The notes beneath the pieces were generated by a model. It had not been told where the DNA came from and did not search any database. It saw only the letters and a list, made by a program, of their open reading frames with translations. From the NCBI RefSeq assembly GCF_964340395.1, contig NC_135562.1:16064985-16128984 (forward strand): DNA of 64,000 bases, given 5' to 3'. Source of the DNA: Glandiceps talaboti (lineage: Eukaryota > Hemichordata > Enteropneusta > Spengelidae). Positions 44,365-58,208 of the stretch are shown in pieces; position 1 is the first letter of the stretch, and each line of letters starts with the position of its first letter. The translations under genes were made by a program, and so were the position numbers.

Positions 44365-44640
44365 TACTGTTATCTCCTTGCTTTTGACATGTTAACCAGA
44401 TAACATTTTTTTAGTTTAAGTCCTTGAATTTCAAGGCTCAAGGGGAACCGCCTCCTGTACCTACCCTAACACTGCTCACTTTTATTTTGAGTCAAATTCT
44501 ATGTAGTATTATTACTACCTTGACATGTTAAAATAGCATTCTTTTAGTACTTGAATTTCAAAAATCTCCAGGAACGGGAGGGGGAAATCCCCTTCCATAC
44601 CCACCCCACTTGCCTCCCTCAAACTTTGACTCTTCCACCT
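44365..44640. repeat. imperfect direct repeat, about 136-bp period
   Basis: TTGACATGTTAA occurs at about 44384 and 44520, each followed by TTTTAGT...CTTGAATTTCAA and a CC-rich block ending TTTGACTC or TTTTGAGTC. Two diverged units of unknown origin. Confidence 0.5.
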
Positions 44641-44756
44641 AATTTACAATTTTACTAGCTACTTTGGGAATAAGCTGCACACATTGTTTCCTCTTCACTT
44701 TGAAATAAGCTATATCAATTATGTTATGAGGAAATTCAATTTCAAAATAAAAAGTT

Positions 44757-44882
44757 TTGTATGTATGTATGTATGTATGTATGTATGTATGTATGTATGT
44801 ATGTATGTATGTATGTATGTATGTATGTATGTATGTGTGTGTGTATGTATGCGTGTATGTATGTATGTATGTATGTATGTAT
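44757..44882. repeat. (GTAT)n microsatellite
   Basis: A GTAT run of about 125 bp with a short GTGTGTGTAT interruption. All Tyr/Val/Cys/Met frames across it are artefacts. Confidence 0.97.
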
Positions 44883-44949
44883 TATGTATCTGTCTGTTTC
44901 TCTGAGGTTTGGATTGAGCGAAAACATTCCTGTCGTTATTTGCATGGTT

Positions 44950-47480
44950 GTACGTACAACGTATAATATGCGTTTTGTTTTCCATTGTCAACGAACGTGA
45001 CATACGCATACACCCCACAGTGCCTACATGGCGAAAACACAATACTGTGTACACGCATATATCTACGCATGTTCCAATTGACACTTAAGAAACGGGAGAC
45101 ACTTTCAATCAATTAACTATTACTGCAATCATAAATGTTAGTCATTCAATAACGTCAAAAAATATAGATTCCCGACATCTATTGCTGACTATGTAACTTT
45201 CTGTTTTACGAAACAGCGGTTCTTTCCATGTCTCTGGGGTAAAAGAATAACCAGACTACATGTATCCAAAGAAAGGTTAATAAACATGCAATCAATAATA
45301 TAATACATGTCATGATTTATATGCCAAAAACAATCCCAACATCACTCCTTGTTTAAAATATATAATTATACCATTTCTCCAAAGAAAAGAGAGCGAAAAG
45401 CGAATAGAAGCTGTTGCAAAGGTGAGGGACGGTCTAATTAGCATAGGAAACACAATCCTTTTAAAAGTTGACAAAAAATCCCCAACTCGTGTGAGATATT
45501 CCATCACTGCCCATTGGTGCATGGGATTCTTGTACTCATGTCCCCTTTTTTGTGGTAGGAAAAGAAGCTAAAACCCAGTATATTACTGATTGAAATAACA
45601 ACACCAAGGACGACCTTACTTTGTGTGTGTTTTGTGTAACTCCGCAAAAACAAAGTTCTTTCAATTCACATCCATAACAACTAATTCTAGGCACCGTAAT
45701 TGAAATCAACACTGCCTTTATTATCAAAGACTCGAGCTCGCATCAATATTAAAATTTACATACAGTTATAAATATTGCATTATTAGAAAAATATTATCGT
45801 TTCTGAATTTTTTGATATATACTTTTATAAAAAATGTGATAGTTAAGTGCTAAACATGTTTTCCAGCAACAGGTAGATTTCATATTTTGAAATATATGTA
45901 GAATAAGTATAAACAACATTCTATTTAAAAATTCTGAACACTTCATTGACCTATATACTACTACTTATACTACTAGACAAGCTAAATTTGTAAACATCAT
46001 TCAATCTGTTGCAATATATACACTCAGAGTATGACCTTGAATTCTATTGTACCGGAGTCAGAGACATGCGACGGTTCACTTTCAATATTGCCAGTGCATG
46101 AATGTTCACAATTAATTACTATATTATGTACATGCACATAAAATATCAAGTTTACATTCCATTTTCGAGGTCATCACGGGATAAAGTAGCAAAACGGCTG
46201 TGTCGACGTGTAGTTGTTGGCATTTCTTCGGTAGCACTACATGTAGTCACTGGAAGTAGTGGTACGTGTGGCTCGATCATTACGAAGTCTACATATTGCG
46301 ACCTGCTTTGAACGCGAGTTATTTTTCACCTGAAGCGTTATGTCTGTAGATCTAAGGGTGAATCGATATACGTTCCGACGGGTTTAGATTTTCCGATCAT
46401 AACAAAAAACATGAGAATTCTACCTAATTGTGTCGCCAATGTTTGTCATCTGTTCGGCATAAATGTCAACATTATTATCCCGTTCACTTTGTTATCATCT
46501 GCTGGTATGTTCGCAGTTCCGGTTCTACATTACACGTTATTCTATTCGTCAACCAATAACCATGCCTGTTGACTGTGAACCGCAATAAACCGATCAGCTA
46601 TATATAGGTTTACAAAACAAAATTTAACTCGACATCAAATCGACCTCACACTGGCTGTCTCATACTCTCAGCCTGCAGAAACGTGACAATATTGTCGTTG
46701 CAGGTTGTAGCTCACACAAGTGGTTGATAGCAGTGCCTTGGATATGCATTAATCTTCTATAATGGTATTAGTACGGGATAAGGTGAAATGTGCAACGACT
46801 TAGTTGAGGGTGGGAAAATCAGAGAACGTGAAGGTGATCACATGTTACATTTGTAATGTAAACAAATGAAAACATTTAACTACAAAATAGCAACCTTGCA
46901 TTACAAGGCATAAATGTTGGAATTTATTGTATAGAGAAAAACCCCTACCTTATTGTGGTAGATCAGCGTTGCGTTCTTAATCAAAACGCACGACGTCTGC
47001 AGTCACAGAGTATTCGATCCCTTTGGCGACAAAAATCGAAAACAAATGCGGAATAGAGAGGTTGAAATTTGTGCGATATAAGGACAGTCCTTAATCCCAA
47101 TGACTATTTATATGTGTAAATCAACTTAAAAACGAAAAAAGATAAAAGAAAAGAAAAACAAACTTAAACCAGCCAGGCATAGATAATTACTGACAAGCCA
47201 ATAGTTTATGAGTAAAGCGCCATCAGCAAAAGTGTGATATATTGGTAACGACTGTGGACCTTTGACATCTTTGTCCATATCTGATAGTGTATTTTGGAAG
47301 GACCAGTAAACTAAACGATTTTTTGTATCAATTGGTTGTGTCCACATCATTAGCAAATCATGTCACTAACATGCTTGTTTGAAAATGTGTTTGCCTTCAT
47401 CTCAAAGGAAAAGATATTAATTCCATAGATCATCAGCACTGATCGTGTCACTATCTAGTTTAGTTCCAAACAGAGACAGT
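44950..47480. repeat. non-coding block X (3' of copy C)
   Basis: High similarity to 55980-57764 over its whole length, except for about 780 extra bases here (about 45755-46540). It contains a conserved CTATATATAGG (46602 region; 56852 in the other copy) followed by CACACTGGCTGTCTCA. Short frames exist but carry indels between the copies, so the block is not protein coding. Parts recur at 28340-28760 and from about 63815 to the window edge. Confidence 0.85.
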
Positions 47481-48345
47481 ATTATGTATTAAATACTTAA
47501 TATTAATCCATGGGTCAGTCTAGTCAAGGTCCAAACAAAAGATGTCGAGTGTGTTTTTGAACGTCATGATGAGTGAAGAGCAAACGACACATATAAGTAG
47601 TAATCCATCACAAATTGATAGGTTGTCGTCATTGCTCATTAATACATTTGATACAGTTGTTTTGACCATATTTTGACTATTGCCGGAATTTAGCACCTAC
47701 TAATGATATGCAAATGTCCAACTCCTCGAGTCTATTTAAACTAAGATCACATGGGGACGTGAAGACGTCATGATGTTTATATGAACCCTGTGGGAGGGAG
47801 CACATAATTATGTGCAATTGTTGGGGAACTTGACCAGACTGGGACTAAGATGAAGTATTTAATACGTAATAATGTCCCTGTCTGGAACCAGACTAGTCAC
47901 TAACATGCGTGTTTACACTTTAACAACCATTCACGTACACAAATTATTCATATTGTTACACAACGTATTTATGTATCAGATATATTTTTAAATATAATTT
48001 GCGGCATCATCTAAGAATCTTGTAAATTCTACTCAGCTCAGTTAGATATAGTTGGGTTACCAATCTTTTCTTCAATAAATTGCAAAAAATTGCTAATTGT
48101 ACGTACAACAACAACAAACCTTTCACACATCTTTTGTTAGCTTTGTACAATGTTTAGAATTACAGCTTTATATCCTGATTGTGTGTGAGTTCATCCAGTG
48201 TATGTCCAGCTTACGATCTCTGTACCTCGAATGAGCCAGGGAGTGAAACTTTCCCTCGAAGTCTAACTATCCTCCGTATTCTGCGTTATGTTCACATTAG
48301 GTCATATGCCTTCAGTCGAAGGATACATCAGCACTTGTAAGTAAT
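47481..48345. other. non-coding stretch
   Basis: Sequence between block X and copy C that has no counterpart between X and copy D; it is probably inserted. No gene was recognised. Confidence 0.45.
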
Positions 48346-48349
48346 CATC

Positions 48350-48487
48350 ATATCACGTCATATAACGTATCATAATTTCAAATCATATCATACATCATAT
48401 CATCATATCATATCATATATCGTATATCATATATATATCATATATCACATATCACATCATCATATCATATCATATCATATCATATCA
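48350..48487. repeat. degenerate (CATAT)n repeat
   Basis: Runs of CATAT with ATC and TAT variants over about 135 bp. Confidence 0.9.
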
Positions 48488-48819
48488 ACCCGAGAAAGGC
48501 TAAGACCCTATGGGTTGAGCAATACCGACACATGCATCAGTGAAATGATTAAGAATGAGTCTGTACGGTACTTAAACCATCATTGAACAGGGGAAGGAGG
48601 GCGATGTAACATTCACTATGACCTACGACCCCTTATTAAGCTCACGTGTCCATATGGTCCATACATACAAATACTACTGCAGTCGGTAGGACCCACATAG
48701 TACAGTGCATAATTCAGTCCCAAGTCAAACTGTGTACTAAATATTATAAATATTAAATAAATTCAATCAAAGACAGTTTAGACAGTCAAGTTTGCGCAAT
48801 TGTCAAAACAAAACAATAC

Positions 48820-48912
48820 AGGTGAAAAATAACCCTGCATATCTTCGCAGGAACCTTGACTAATCAGAATGCGAGATTGGTGACAGGTGACGTATTGGAT
48901 ATGATGCATAAT
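48820..48912. repeat. dispersed repeat, also at 49825-49912
   Basis: The two stretches share AAATAACCCTGCATATCT, then CAATCAGAAT(G/A)(C/T)GAGA and GACAGGTGACGTAT. They are diverged copies of a short repeat about 1 kb apart. Confidence 0.6.
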
Positions 48913-49270
48913 ATACAGTAAACCTATATTCATTTACATGGTGATAAAAGTTAATCTTCACAGATTAGACAATGTTTACAAGGTGAAGTACCATATATTG
49001 CACCGACCTGAGATTGAAAATTAGCCCTTTAAGCCAAAATTGTACCCTCGTTGACGGTAATGATATCTTTACCGCTTAACGATTGTGCACTTTTGCCTTT
49101 CTGTAGATTAATTATGATGATTCCCTATGCCACAAAACGTTACAATGTATACAACAATGATATTTTGTGTCGTTTACACATGCACTATAACTTGACATTC
49201 GAAATACTGTGTTATAGCTGGACTTCTGTTTGTCTGTGGGATTTGTTTACAATGGCAATAGCAGTGACTA

Positions 49271-49745
49271 CATGATAAACAAGCGAAAAATACAGTAGTC
49301 TCAGGTACCCTGACTCTCACCTTTGGCGTCTCTTCTATTAGACCACCAGGCAAGATTCTTGGGAAAACCACGTTCGAGGTACCCTGCACCGTCCTGTTTC
49401 TTCCAAGTCATAACAAATGGGTTTAAGATGCCTGTTCGTTGTAATTAAGATGTATTACTCGCTTGAAAAGTAATAATCTGTCCTGAAAGTACCTAAATCG
49501 TTTAGCCTGCAATTAATTCGACGTGAAGTATTCCCCAGCATGCACTGCTCTATATGGTACTTCCTGCGCGGGGCGAGTGGGAATCTCGTTTCCCCAGACT
49601 CTCTTTTAAGGCGGTCTCGTAGGCAGAGCCTCCAACGGCGAGAGTCTTGGTAACAGAGACTAACAGTATAGCAGTATGGTGAAAAATAAATGGTGATACA
49701 GACACACTGACAAACACACACACACACACACATACTTTTCACCCC
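49271..49745. mobile_element. repeat family 2 with long inverted arms (copy 2)
   Basis: A second copy of the unit at 42541-43015. Inverted arms run from about 49291 and end at about 49668. A half copy of the right arm follows at 49760-49826 (CAGCGGCGACAGTCTGGGTA), showing that the family has more members. Confidence 0.6.
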
Positions 49746-49912
49746 TAATATTTATCCTTGGGGAGGTCTCGTAAGCAGAGCTCCCAGCGGCGACAGTCTG
49801 GGTAATCGAGACTAATAGCATGGTGACAAATAACCCTGCATATCTACTGGGATCACTATCTACCAATCAGAATATGAGACTACCGACAGGTGACGTATAT
49901 GATATGGTCCAT

Positions 49913-50585
49913 ATAATAAAAAAAATATATAAATACATGTACGCCTATTCAAAAGTATATAATACAAAATAGATTAGAAAGCCTACTTTGTTCCAGACAT
50001 TCTTGTTATCTCTAAAGTTTAGTCAAGTTTTACTTAAACTTTAGTACTTTCCCGAAAATAATATCTGTTCTGTAGCGTGCAAATGAATAAATTCCAACAA
50101 ACATGAACATATAAAAATGTTTTTTTTTTAAATGTTGTTGTTTTTTCGCCGGATCCAAAGGATACAGTTTTACCTGATCTGTATATATAAGACTGAAATA
50201 AATGAGCAATAAATTGGCTGTATATTCAACGTTTACATATTAAATGGTATGCAAGTAATGAAGGTTTATATCCGTGTTTAGTAATTTATAGCAGGTTCAT
50301 TCTATGGCAAATTTGTTATATAGCAGTCCTACTAAAATGTAGCATCTATCGATTATCTTACTTTAGTGTAAAAGTTCATCCTTGGTAGGTACGTGATCAA
50401 ACTAGATACATTCAGTAACCAAGATTTAGTTAAAGAAGTTATTAAAAGATTTAGTGCTAAAGTTGTCTCTACGAAACAATTATACCTGTAGTATACTAAC
50501 TGGCCTAATTAACCTAAACAAACAAACATTCTGTAAAATATTAACCTTTTTCTTATTATCTTCAGATAAGAATTAAAACAATACG
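49913..50585. other. non-coding AT-rich stretch
   Basis: No gene or element was recognised. Confidence 0.5.
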
Positions 50586-50587
50586 TA

Positions 50588-50747
50588 ACCTGATGTATGT
50601 AGGTTATAACGGAAAGGCAGTTCAAAGTTTGTTTGAGTGTAGTCAACGATCTTCATCTTCGTGACAAATCCAACAGTTACAGCAGAACGAAAGCTCAACG
50701 CTAAAAACTTTGAACTGCTTGTATTATAACCTACATGTATGAATGTC
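50588..50747. repeat. short inverted repeat
   Basis: TGTAGGTTATAA and GCAGTTCAAAGTTT (50598-50627) are mirrored by AAACTTTGAACTGC and TTATAACCTACA (50706-50736). About 75 bp separates the arms, giving a MITE-sized hairpin of about 160 bp. Confidence 0.55.
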
Positions 50748-51989
50748 ATTTTATCTTTCAAGCAAGGTGGTGAACTCTTTTTATCAACTCGTAACCTATT
50801 TTGAACCTTATTGGCTGTCATCAATACCCAATGCTGTGTGTACTACTTTTAAGGATGCCCATACAATGTTGCATCTTAAATATTGAAACATCGCCTATAA
50901 AGTGATGGTGCTGACTCAATACTGAAGCTGAGGTAACGTCTTTATTTTGAAGCTTCTTCCAACTGATTTGAAGTTAGTTGACTGTGTGTGTGGTATCAAT
51001 TATGGATCAATTTGTTGCTAGATAATGTCAACTTCATTCCACCGTGGGCTGTATTAAAATATACACCCAACTAATTATAAGGCAAGGGATTATTGGCAGT
51101 TGCAATCCATTAATCAGTCATCTCAATGTAAAACAACTCAAATAACATAAATACACAGGGTTATTTAAAACATATCTAGACGTAAATGAAAACATTATTT
51201 TCATGATTAAAAGCAAAAATAATTTGAAAGAGTGAGAATTGATACAAAACGAGCCATGTCAGTTACAGAGTGTGGCCGTAAATAGCCGATTGTAACCGAA
51301 ATCGGCCGAATGCAGTCAATGACAATATCTTCTTCGATGTACGAATTAGTATTCCAATTTACAGAGTTTACAGCGGTTAAATGATGACGTCATTCTTACT
51401 TCTTTCGTCAAATGTTGCATTCACATGGCATTCATCTCTGTTGGAACCTCTTTCTATGATTGTTCGACGTCTGGTTTCAACCCTCTTCAAATACGGCATA
51501 AGTAAAATCATGAAACCACCAACACAGAGAGAAATACCAGCAAAGTAAAAGACATAGTCGTAATTTCGTGTGGAGTCATACATCCAACCTAGAGATAAAT
51601 TAAGAAAACATAAACTTATGTCTGGAGGCGCCTTTAATAAAATACTTTGTTGGCTGTCCTTGAATTCTCTATACAGTTCGGGGAGAGGGGGGGGGGGGGC
51701 GAATACAAAAAAATCGCGATGTAAGGATCGGTGTCATGTAACATTCCCTCTTCTATTAATCCATTTTCTATTTGTAGTTAAATCTACTACACGCAGATAT
51801 TTCTAAAAGACATATAATAAAGTGTCTAGTACTGGATTTGCAAACGTCATTTGTAAATAAATGTCAATATTCTAGTAATAATTCAATATTAATGTAGAGT
51901 ATATGTTGTCTGTTTCTTCTGTTGGTATTAACATATTCAAAGTCTATGCAGTCGATAACAATTGATTACCATACAGAACAACCTACTGT

Positions 51990-52367
51990 TAAAATTACGT
52001 AGGTTTGGTGTTAAACTAATGTGACATGACATTGATTTTAATACACACCCTCAGACAAAGTTTAATACAAAAGAAACAATTATATAGGTTTCGTACACAG
52101 TGGGATGTAGAAGTCGTAAAGTTGAAATGTTGATTATCAGTTAAAAAATAAACAACTGCAGCCATCAAAACCATCATGTCCATGTGTAATGTTTTCAAAT
52201 TCGAAGCCTGTTTTACTGGACTGTCGGGGTAGTGAACGAATAGCAATGTTTATCAGTGTTCAATGTGGTTGGGCACTGTGTTTATTGTGTCTGTGTTTTG
52301 AATGCGTATATCACTGTGTCAAAAACGTAATGTCCCATGAGTGAAACACCGAGTTTACGTCATTTTA
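51990..52367 (+). mobile_element. MITE-like element, family 1 (in intron 3 of copy C)
   Basis: Ends are inverted repeats (TAAAATTACGTAGGTTTGGTG-like on the left, mirrored by CACCGAGTTTACGTCATTTTA on the right). The interior matches 8666-9036 reversed and 58820-59197 directly. The frame of about 76 codons inside it is identical in copies C and D only because the duplication is recent; it is not a gene. Confidence 0.7.
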
Positions 52368-53578
52368 GCTATAATTCTGTATATTATTTCCGCTGTAGAA
52401 TTTGTCCGAAAAATAGTTTGAAATGTGAAATAGCACTAGTCGTCTAGTAAATAACAGTAATTTTTACGCTACGTATATTTGCTTCCGAAATCCGTGACCA
52501 GCTATCCAGTAAAATGTGTTGTTGATTTATTGGCGTATTAATTTAACTTTCTATAACGTCTCTGTTGCTCTGATGAGGTGTTGAAAACTTAAGGTCATTG
52601 TCGTTAGTTATACGTCCCTGCAATTGGAGTACCAACCAGTCCTGCTCCCAAGGACAGCTTACAGAGGGCAAGTGCTCCGGTCATTTTCTCTTTTGCAGTA
52701 AACTCTGCTAAGAAAACAGGAACAAGGGGTACGTACGTTCCACTTGTTAGACCAATCATAGCACTTACAGCCGCATAGGTGACAAACGTGTTAGCGAATC
52801 CACTCAAGAGAGACACAACCCCACCGATGACAAGAGAGATGGCATACAATGAAGGTCCTGTGATATATTTGCATTCCAACAAGAAGCCGTGACCTCCTCT
52901 CCCAATAATGCCGAAAATTACCATAATGGAAACAAGGAAAGTATTATCCCTGGAGCTGGCAATATCTTTAGATTCTGCCCTGGGAAGTAGATAAATCACC
53001 CCCATATAGAGACCTAATCCTTGGAAGAAGCAAGAGACGAACATTAAAACAAACAGACCACTTTCTCTGAATAGATTGAGTTCAAACATTGTTAGCAATT
53101 TCTTAATTCTGTATTTGGTATGTTGGCCACGTTTCTTTCCATGACTCTGACGCCGAGTTTCGTTTGCAGGTGTGTGTTCATTCCGGTCGCAGATATCAGA
53201 TTTCGTCTTATCGTTGAGATTCTGATTGGTGTCATGAACGATATTGGTGGACTCATTGCTTGAGGTTGATGGCTTCTCACTTGCAAGTTCATCTCCATGT
53301 AATCCTTGGCAGGACGTTACGTCAGTCTTCGGCTCTCTGAATAGGATTGAGCAGACGCAGATGTTCGGTTTGAGAGCTGACAAAACGAGGAACGCACCTC
53401 GCCAACCGTACTTTTCTATAAGTAGATGAAGTATTGGAGGAAAAATGAAGATACCAAAACTTGATACCATATTTGCTAAACCATTTGCCAAGGCGTATCT
53501 TCGGTCGAAGTGAAACTATAACATTCCAATACTTGTACTGTATGCTAATCCATATCCGAAACCTGTAAAAGCAGACAT

Positions 53579-53731
<153 letters not shown>

Positions 53732-53803
53732 TAATTCAGTGTAAGAGGTAAGTCATAAACTGAAGGAAAAGCGCTCAATACTGAGAAGTAGAGCTGTATT
53801 ACA

Positions 53804-54211
<408 letters not shown>

Positions 54212-54269
54212 TATTACGCTCTGCCACTGCGGTATAGAGCACTGTCTTAGCAGATTGATACTCACCGAG

Positions 54270-54372
<103 letters not shown>

Positions 54373-54968
54373 CAATCTAACCATCCAGAAAAGGGCTACA
54401 CACAGACGTTGTTTACAATATATTGCATAGTTTGTTAATTGTGTTTTTTTTTAATTTTTCACTATGCTCTGTTACTCAGACGCACGCACGCAAAAAAAAA
54501 ACACATCAAACCAAACACAAAGTAACATTCACAGGCTGACACATTCACATTTATCTTCTGTTTTTTTAGCGAAATCGCAGAAATCACACTCTAACTTCTC
54601 CTAGCAGTTAAAATAAATATCGTGCACACAAAGAGAGGTCATTACATCTAAAAGATATCGTACTATAAAAAAGACATGTTAAAATTGCGTGCATTGATTC
54701 AACATCAATAACAAAAATATTCCTATTTGTGTTCAGGTGTTTCTATGACTTCGCGTTTTCAAAGCGTTTGAAATAATTAACGTTACCTGTTAGAAATCCG
54801 TATGTAAAACATATCATGCTTATTGATGTGGCGAAGGAACTGAGTAAAAGACCAATACTGGAAATCATACCACCGACCATGATAGTTGCACGACATCCAA
54901 ATCGCTTAGTAAACACACTTGCAAAAGGACCTATATAAAATGAATTGTGAAGAGGTGTACGCCACATC

Positions 54969-54989
54969 ATGTATACATACATACATACA

Positions 54990-55019
<30 letters not shown>
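54969..55019. repeat. (CATA)n microsatellite in intron 1 of copy C
   Basis: About 50 bp. It begins a few bases inside intron 1 from the exon 1 donor. The whole intron is only 93 bp. Confidence 0.96.
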
Positions 55020-55020
<1 letters not shown>

Positions 55021-55477
55021 TACCTGAAAAAGTACGGAAGAACACGGAGAGGCTTATTATCAACGAGGTTTTCCCAGCACCCTCATCGAAGTATTCCTGT
55101 AATTCGATGAAGAAAGGTCCTATAGCTTGGTTCAGACCCACCGTAAAAAGCACATTTATACTACAACAGAATACCAACAACCATCCACGAATGTTGCACT
55201 CTTTCATTTTCATTATATTTCCTTTCACCTTTTCTTAGCCAACGTCAATACCTTCTGTAAACAAATCATCCGATTTATTACAAGGAATGCATGTTATTTG
55301 CAATATTTAATTGCTTACAGAAAATCCCTTTGCATGGTTAGAATTAGAATATTAGATGACTATTATTTTTATTATAATTATTATTATTATTATCAGGAAA
55401 TTTAAATATGTTTCCATGATTATAAAAAAGAATGTTTTGCTGGGAAAATGTTCATGGCATATTTATATAGAAGATTA

Positions 55478-55705
55478 CATTACATAGACACAAATACACC
55501 GTTTTGAGTTCCCCCTCCAAGCAATCGCTTTCACCAACGTGAATGAAAAACGGCTGAGTGACATAGCCTGCCCATGCAGTCTGTTGATCACTTATATGTA
55601 CTGAGGACGGTCACATAAATCACGTCTCCAGTGAGATGCGAACCCATATGACCTCCCGACTGCCCTAGTACTAGGTTTAACAACTACGCCACATCATGTA
55701 GTCGT
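55478..55705 (-). mobile_element. tRNA-derived SINE-like element (upstream of copy C)
   Basis: The minus strand carries an A-box-like GATGTGGCGTAGTTGTTAAA and a B-box-like GGGTTCGCATC, then a body with GACCGTCCT and CACTCAGCCG. It is the most diverged of the three paralogous copies. It sits about 250 bp upstream of exon 1. Confidence 0.5.
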
Positions 55706-55979
55706 TTCATGATTTATTTCCTAACAAAAAAACCACATGCAAAATGAGTATTTCTCTTAAAATAGAGAATTTGAATGAAAAGTATTTCTTAATGACGTTT
55801 TTCATTGCATTGTTCTGCGCACGGTGCACTTGGTGGGAATGAAATAAGAAACGAGTGTTCTGGTAATTGGTTTGGTTCAACAAGAGGCATTTTCAATAAT
55901 GGTATATATAAGATTTAGTTGCCATCACTAGGAGAAATAATGATTATTTTTTTTTATTACAAGTAGGTACACGTATTGT

Positions 55980-57764
55980 ATTGCGGCCGTATAATACGCG
56001 TTTTGTTTTCCATTGTCAACGAACGTGACATAGGCATACACCCCACAGTGCCTACATGGCGAAAACACAACACTGTGTACACGCATATATCTACGCATGT
56101 TCCAATTGACACTTAAGAAACGGGAGACACTTTCAATCAATTAACTATTACTGCCATAATAAATGTTAGTCATTCATTAACGTCAAAAATATACATTCCC
56201 GACGTCTATTGCTGACTACGTAACTTTCTGTTTCACGAAACAGCAGTTCTTTCCATGTCTTTGGGGTAACAACAAATAACAAAAGTACATGTATACAAAG
56301 AAAATTTAATAAACATGCAATCAATAATATAATACATGTCATGATTTATATGCCTAAAACAATCCCAACATCACTCCTTATTTAAAATATATAATTATAC
56401 CATTTCTCCAAAGAAAAGAGAGCGAAAAGCGAATAGAAGCTGTTGGAAAGGTAAGGGAAGGTCTAATTAGCATAGGAAACACAATCATTTTAAAAGTTGA
56501 CAAAAAATCCTCAAATCGTGTGAGATATTCCATCTCTGCCCTTTGGTGCATGGGATTCTTGTACTCATGTCCCCTTTTTTGTGGTAGGAAAAGAAGCTAA
56601 AACCCGGTATATATTACTGATTGAAATAACAAAACCAAGGGACGTCCTTATTTTGTGTGTGTTCTGTGTACTGTAACTCCCGCAAAAACAAAATTCTTTC
56701 AATTCACATTCATAACAACTAATTTTAGGCACCGTGATTGAGATCAACACTGCCTTTATTATCAAAGACTCGAGCTCGCATCAATATTGAGATTTCTACT
56801 CGTCAACCAATACCCATGTCTGCTGACTGCGAGTCGTAATAAACCGATCAGCTATATATAGGTTTACAAAACAAAATTTAACTCGACATCAAATCGACCT
56901 CACACTGGCTGTCTCACACTCTCAGCCTGCAGGAACGTGACAATATTGTCGTTGCAGGTTGTAGCTCACACAAGTGTTTGATAGCAGTACCTTGGATATG
57001 CATTAATCTTCTATAATGGTATTAGTACGGGATGAGGTGGATTTGCAACGACTTAGTTGAGGGTGGGGAAATCAGAAAACGTGAAGGTGATCACACGTTA
57101 CATTTGTAATGTAAACAAATGAAAACATTTAATAACAAAATAGCAACCTTGCATTACAAGGCATGTTGGAATTTATTGTATAGAAAAACCACTACCTTAT
57201 TGTGTTACATCAGCGTTGCGTTCTTAATCAAAACGCACGACGTCTGCAGTCACAGAGTATTCGATCCCTATGGCGACAACAATCAAAAACAAATGCGGAA
57301 TAGAGAGGTTGAAATTTGTGCGATATAAGGACAGTCCTTAATCCCAATGACTGTCTATATGTGTAAATCAACATAAAAACGAAAAAAGAAAAAAGAAAAG
57401 AAAACAAACTTAAACCAGCCAGGCATAGATAATTACTGACAAGCCAATAGTTTATGAGTAAAGTGCCATCAGCAAAAGTGTGATATATTGGTAACGACTG
57501 TGGACCTTTGACATCTTTGTCTATACCTGGAAGTGTATTTTGGAAAGACCAGTAAAGTAAACGATTTTTTTCTCCGTAGGCTCTAAAATTTGTATCGATT
57601 CCCGGGTACGGTGTGTCGACGTCATTAGCAAATCATGTCACTAACATACTTGTTTGAATTCGAAAATGTGTTTGACTTCATCTCAAAGGAAAAAGATATT
57701 AATTGCATAGATCATCAACACTGATCGTGTCACTATCTAGTCTAGTTCCAGACAGAGACAAACA
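55980..57764. repeat. non-coding block X (3' of copy D)
   Basis: Close match to 44950-47480 without the 780-bp extra segment. It starts TATAATACGCGTTTTGTTTT and ends CTAGTTCCAGACAGAGAC. It adjoins the 3' side of copy D directly. Confidence 0.85.
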
Positions 57765-57842
57765 AATTGATCAATCATTGGTACCACACACACAGTCAAC
57801 TAACTTCAAATCAGTTGGAAGAAGTTTCAAGATAAAGACGTT
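57765..57842. repeat. inverted 80-bp junction segment
   Basis: This segment is the reverse complement of 50936-51015, which occupies the same place next to TTGCTAGATAATGTCAAC in copy C. Shared blocks include TTCTTCCAACTGATTTGAAG on one strand or the other. Confidence 0.75.
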
Positions 57843-58208
57843 TATTGCTAGATAATGTCAACTTCATTCCACCTTGGGCTGTATTAAAATATACACCCAA
57901 CTAATTATAAGGTAAGAGATTATTGGCAGTGGGAATCCATTAATCATTCATCTCAATGTAAAACAACTCACATAACATAAATATACAGGTTTTTTTTAAA
58001 AACATATCTAGACGTAAATGAAAACATTATTTTCATGATTAAAAGCAAAAATAATGTGAAAGAGTGAGAATTGATACAAAACGAGCCATGTCAGTTACAG
58101 AGTGTAGCCGTAAATAGCCGATTGTAACCGAAATCAGCCGAATGCAGTCAATGTCAATATCTTCTTAGGTGTACGAATTAATATTCCAATTTACAGAGTT
58201 TACAGCGG

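Noticed and set aside
45536-45727. Short frame shared with 56565-56765 (MIIKAVLISITVP...)
   Set aside because: Indels shift parts of the sequence between the two copies, and the differences are not biased to silent sites by eye.
52016-52246. Frame of 76 codons conserved exactly in 52016-52246 and 58846-59076
   Set aside because: It lies inside the MITE in intron 3 of copies C and D. Identity reflects recent duplication; the related element at 8666-9036 does not keep the frame.
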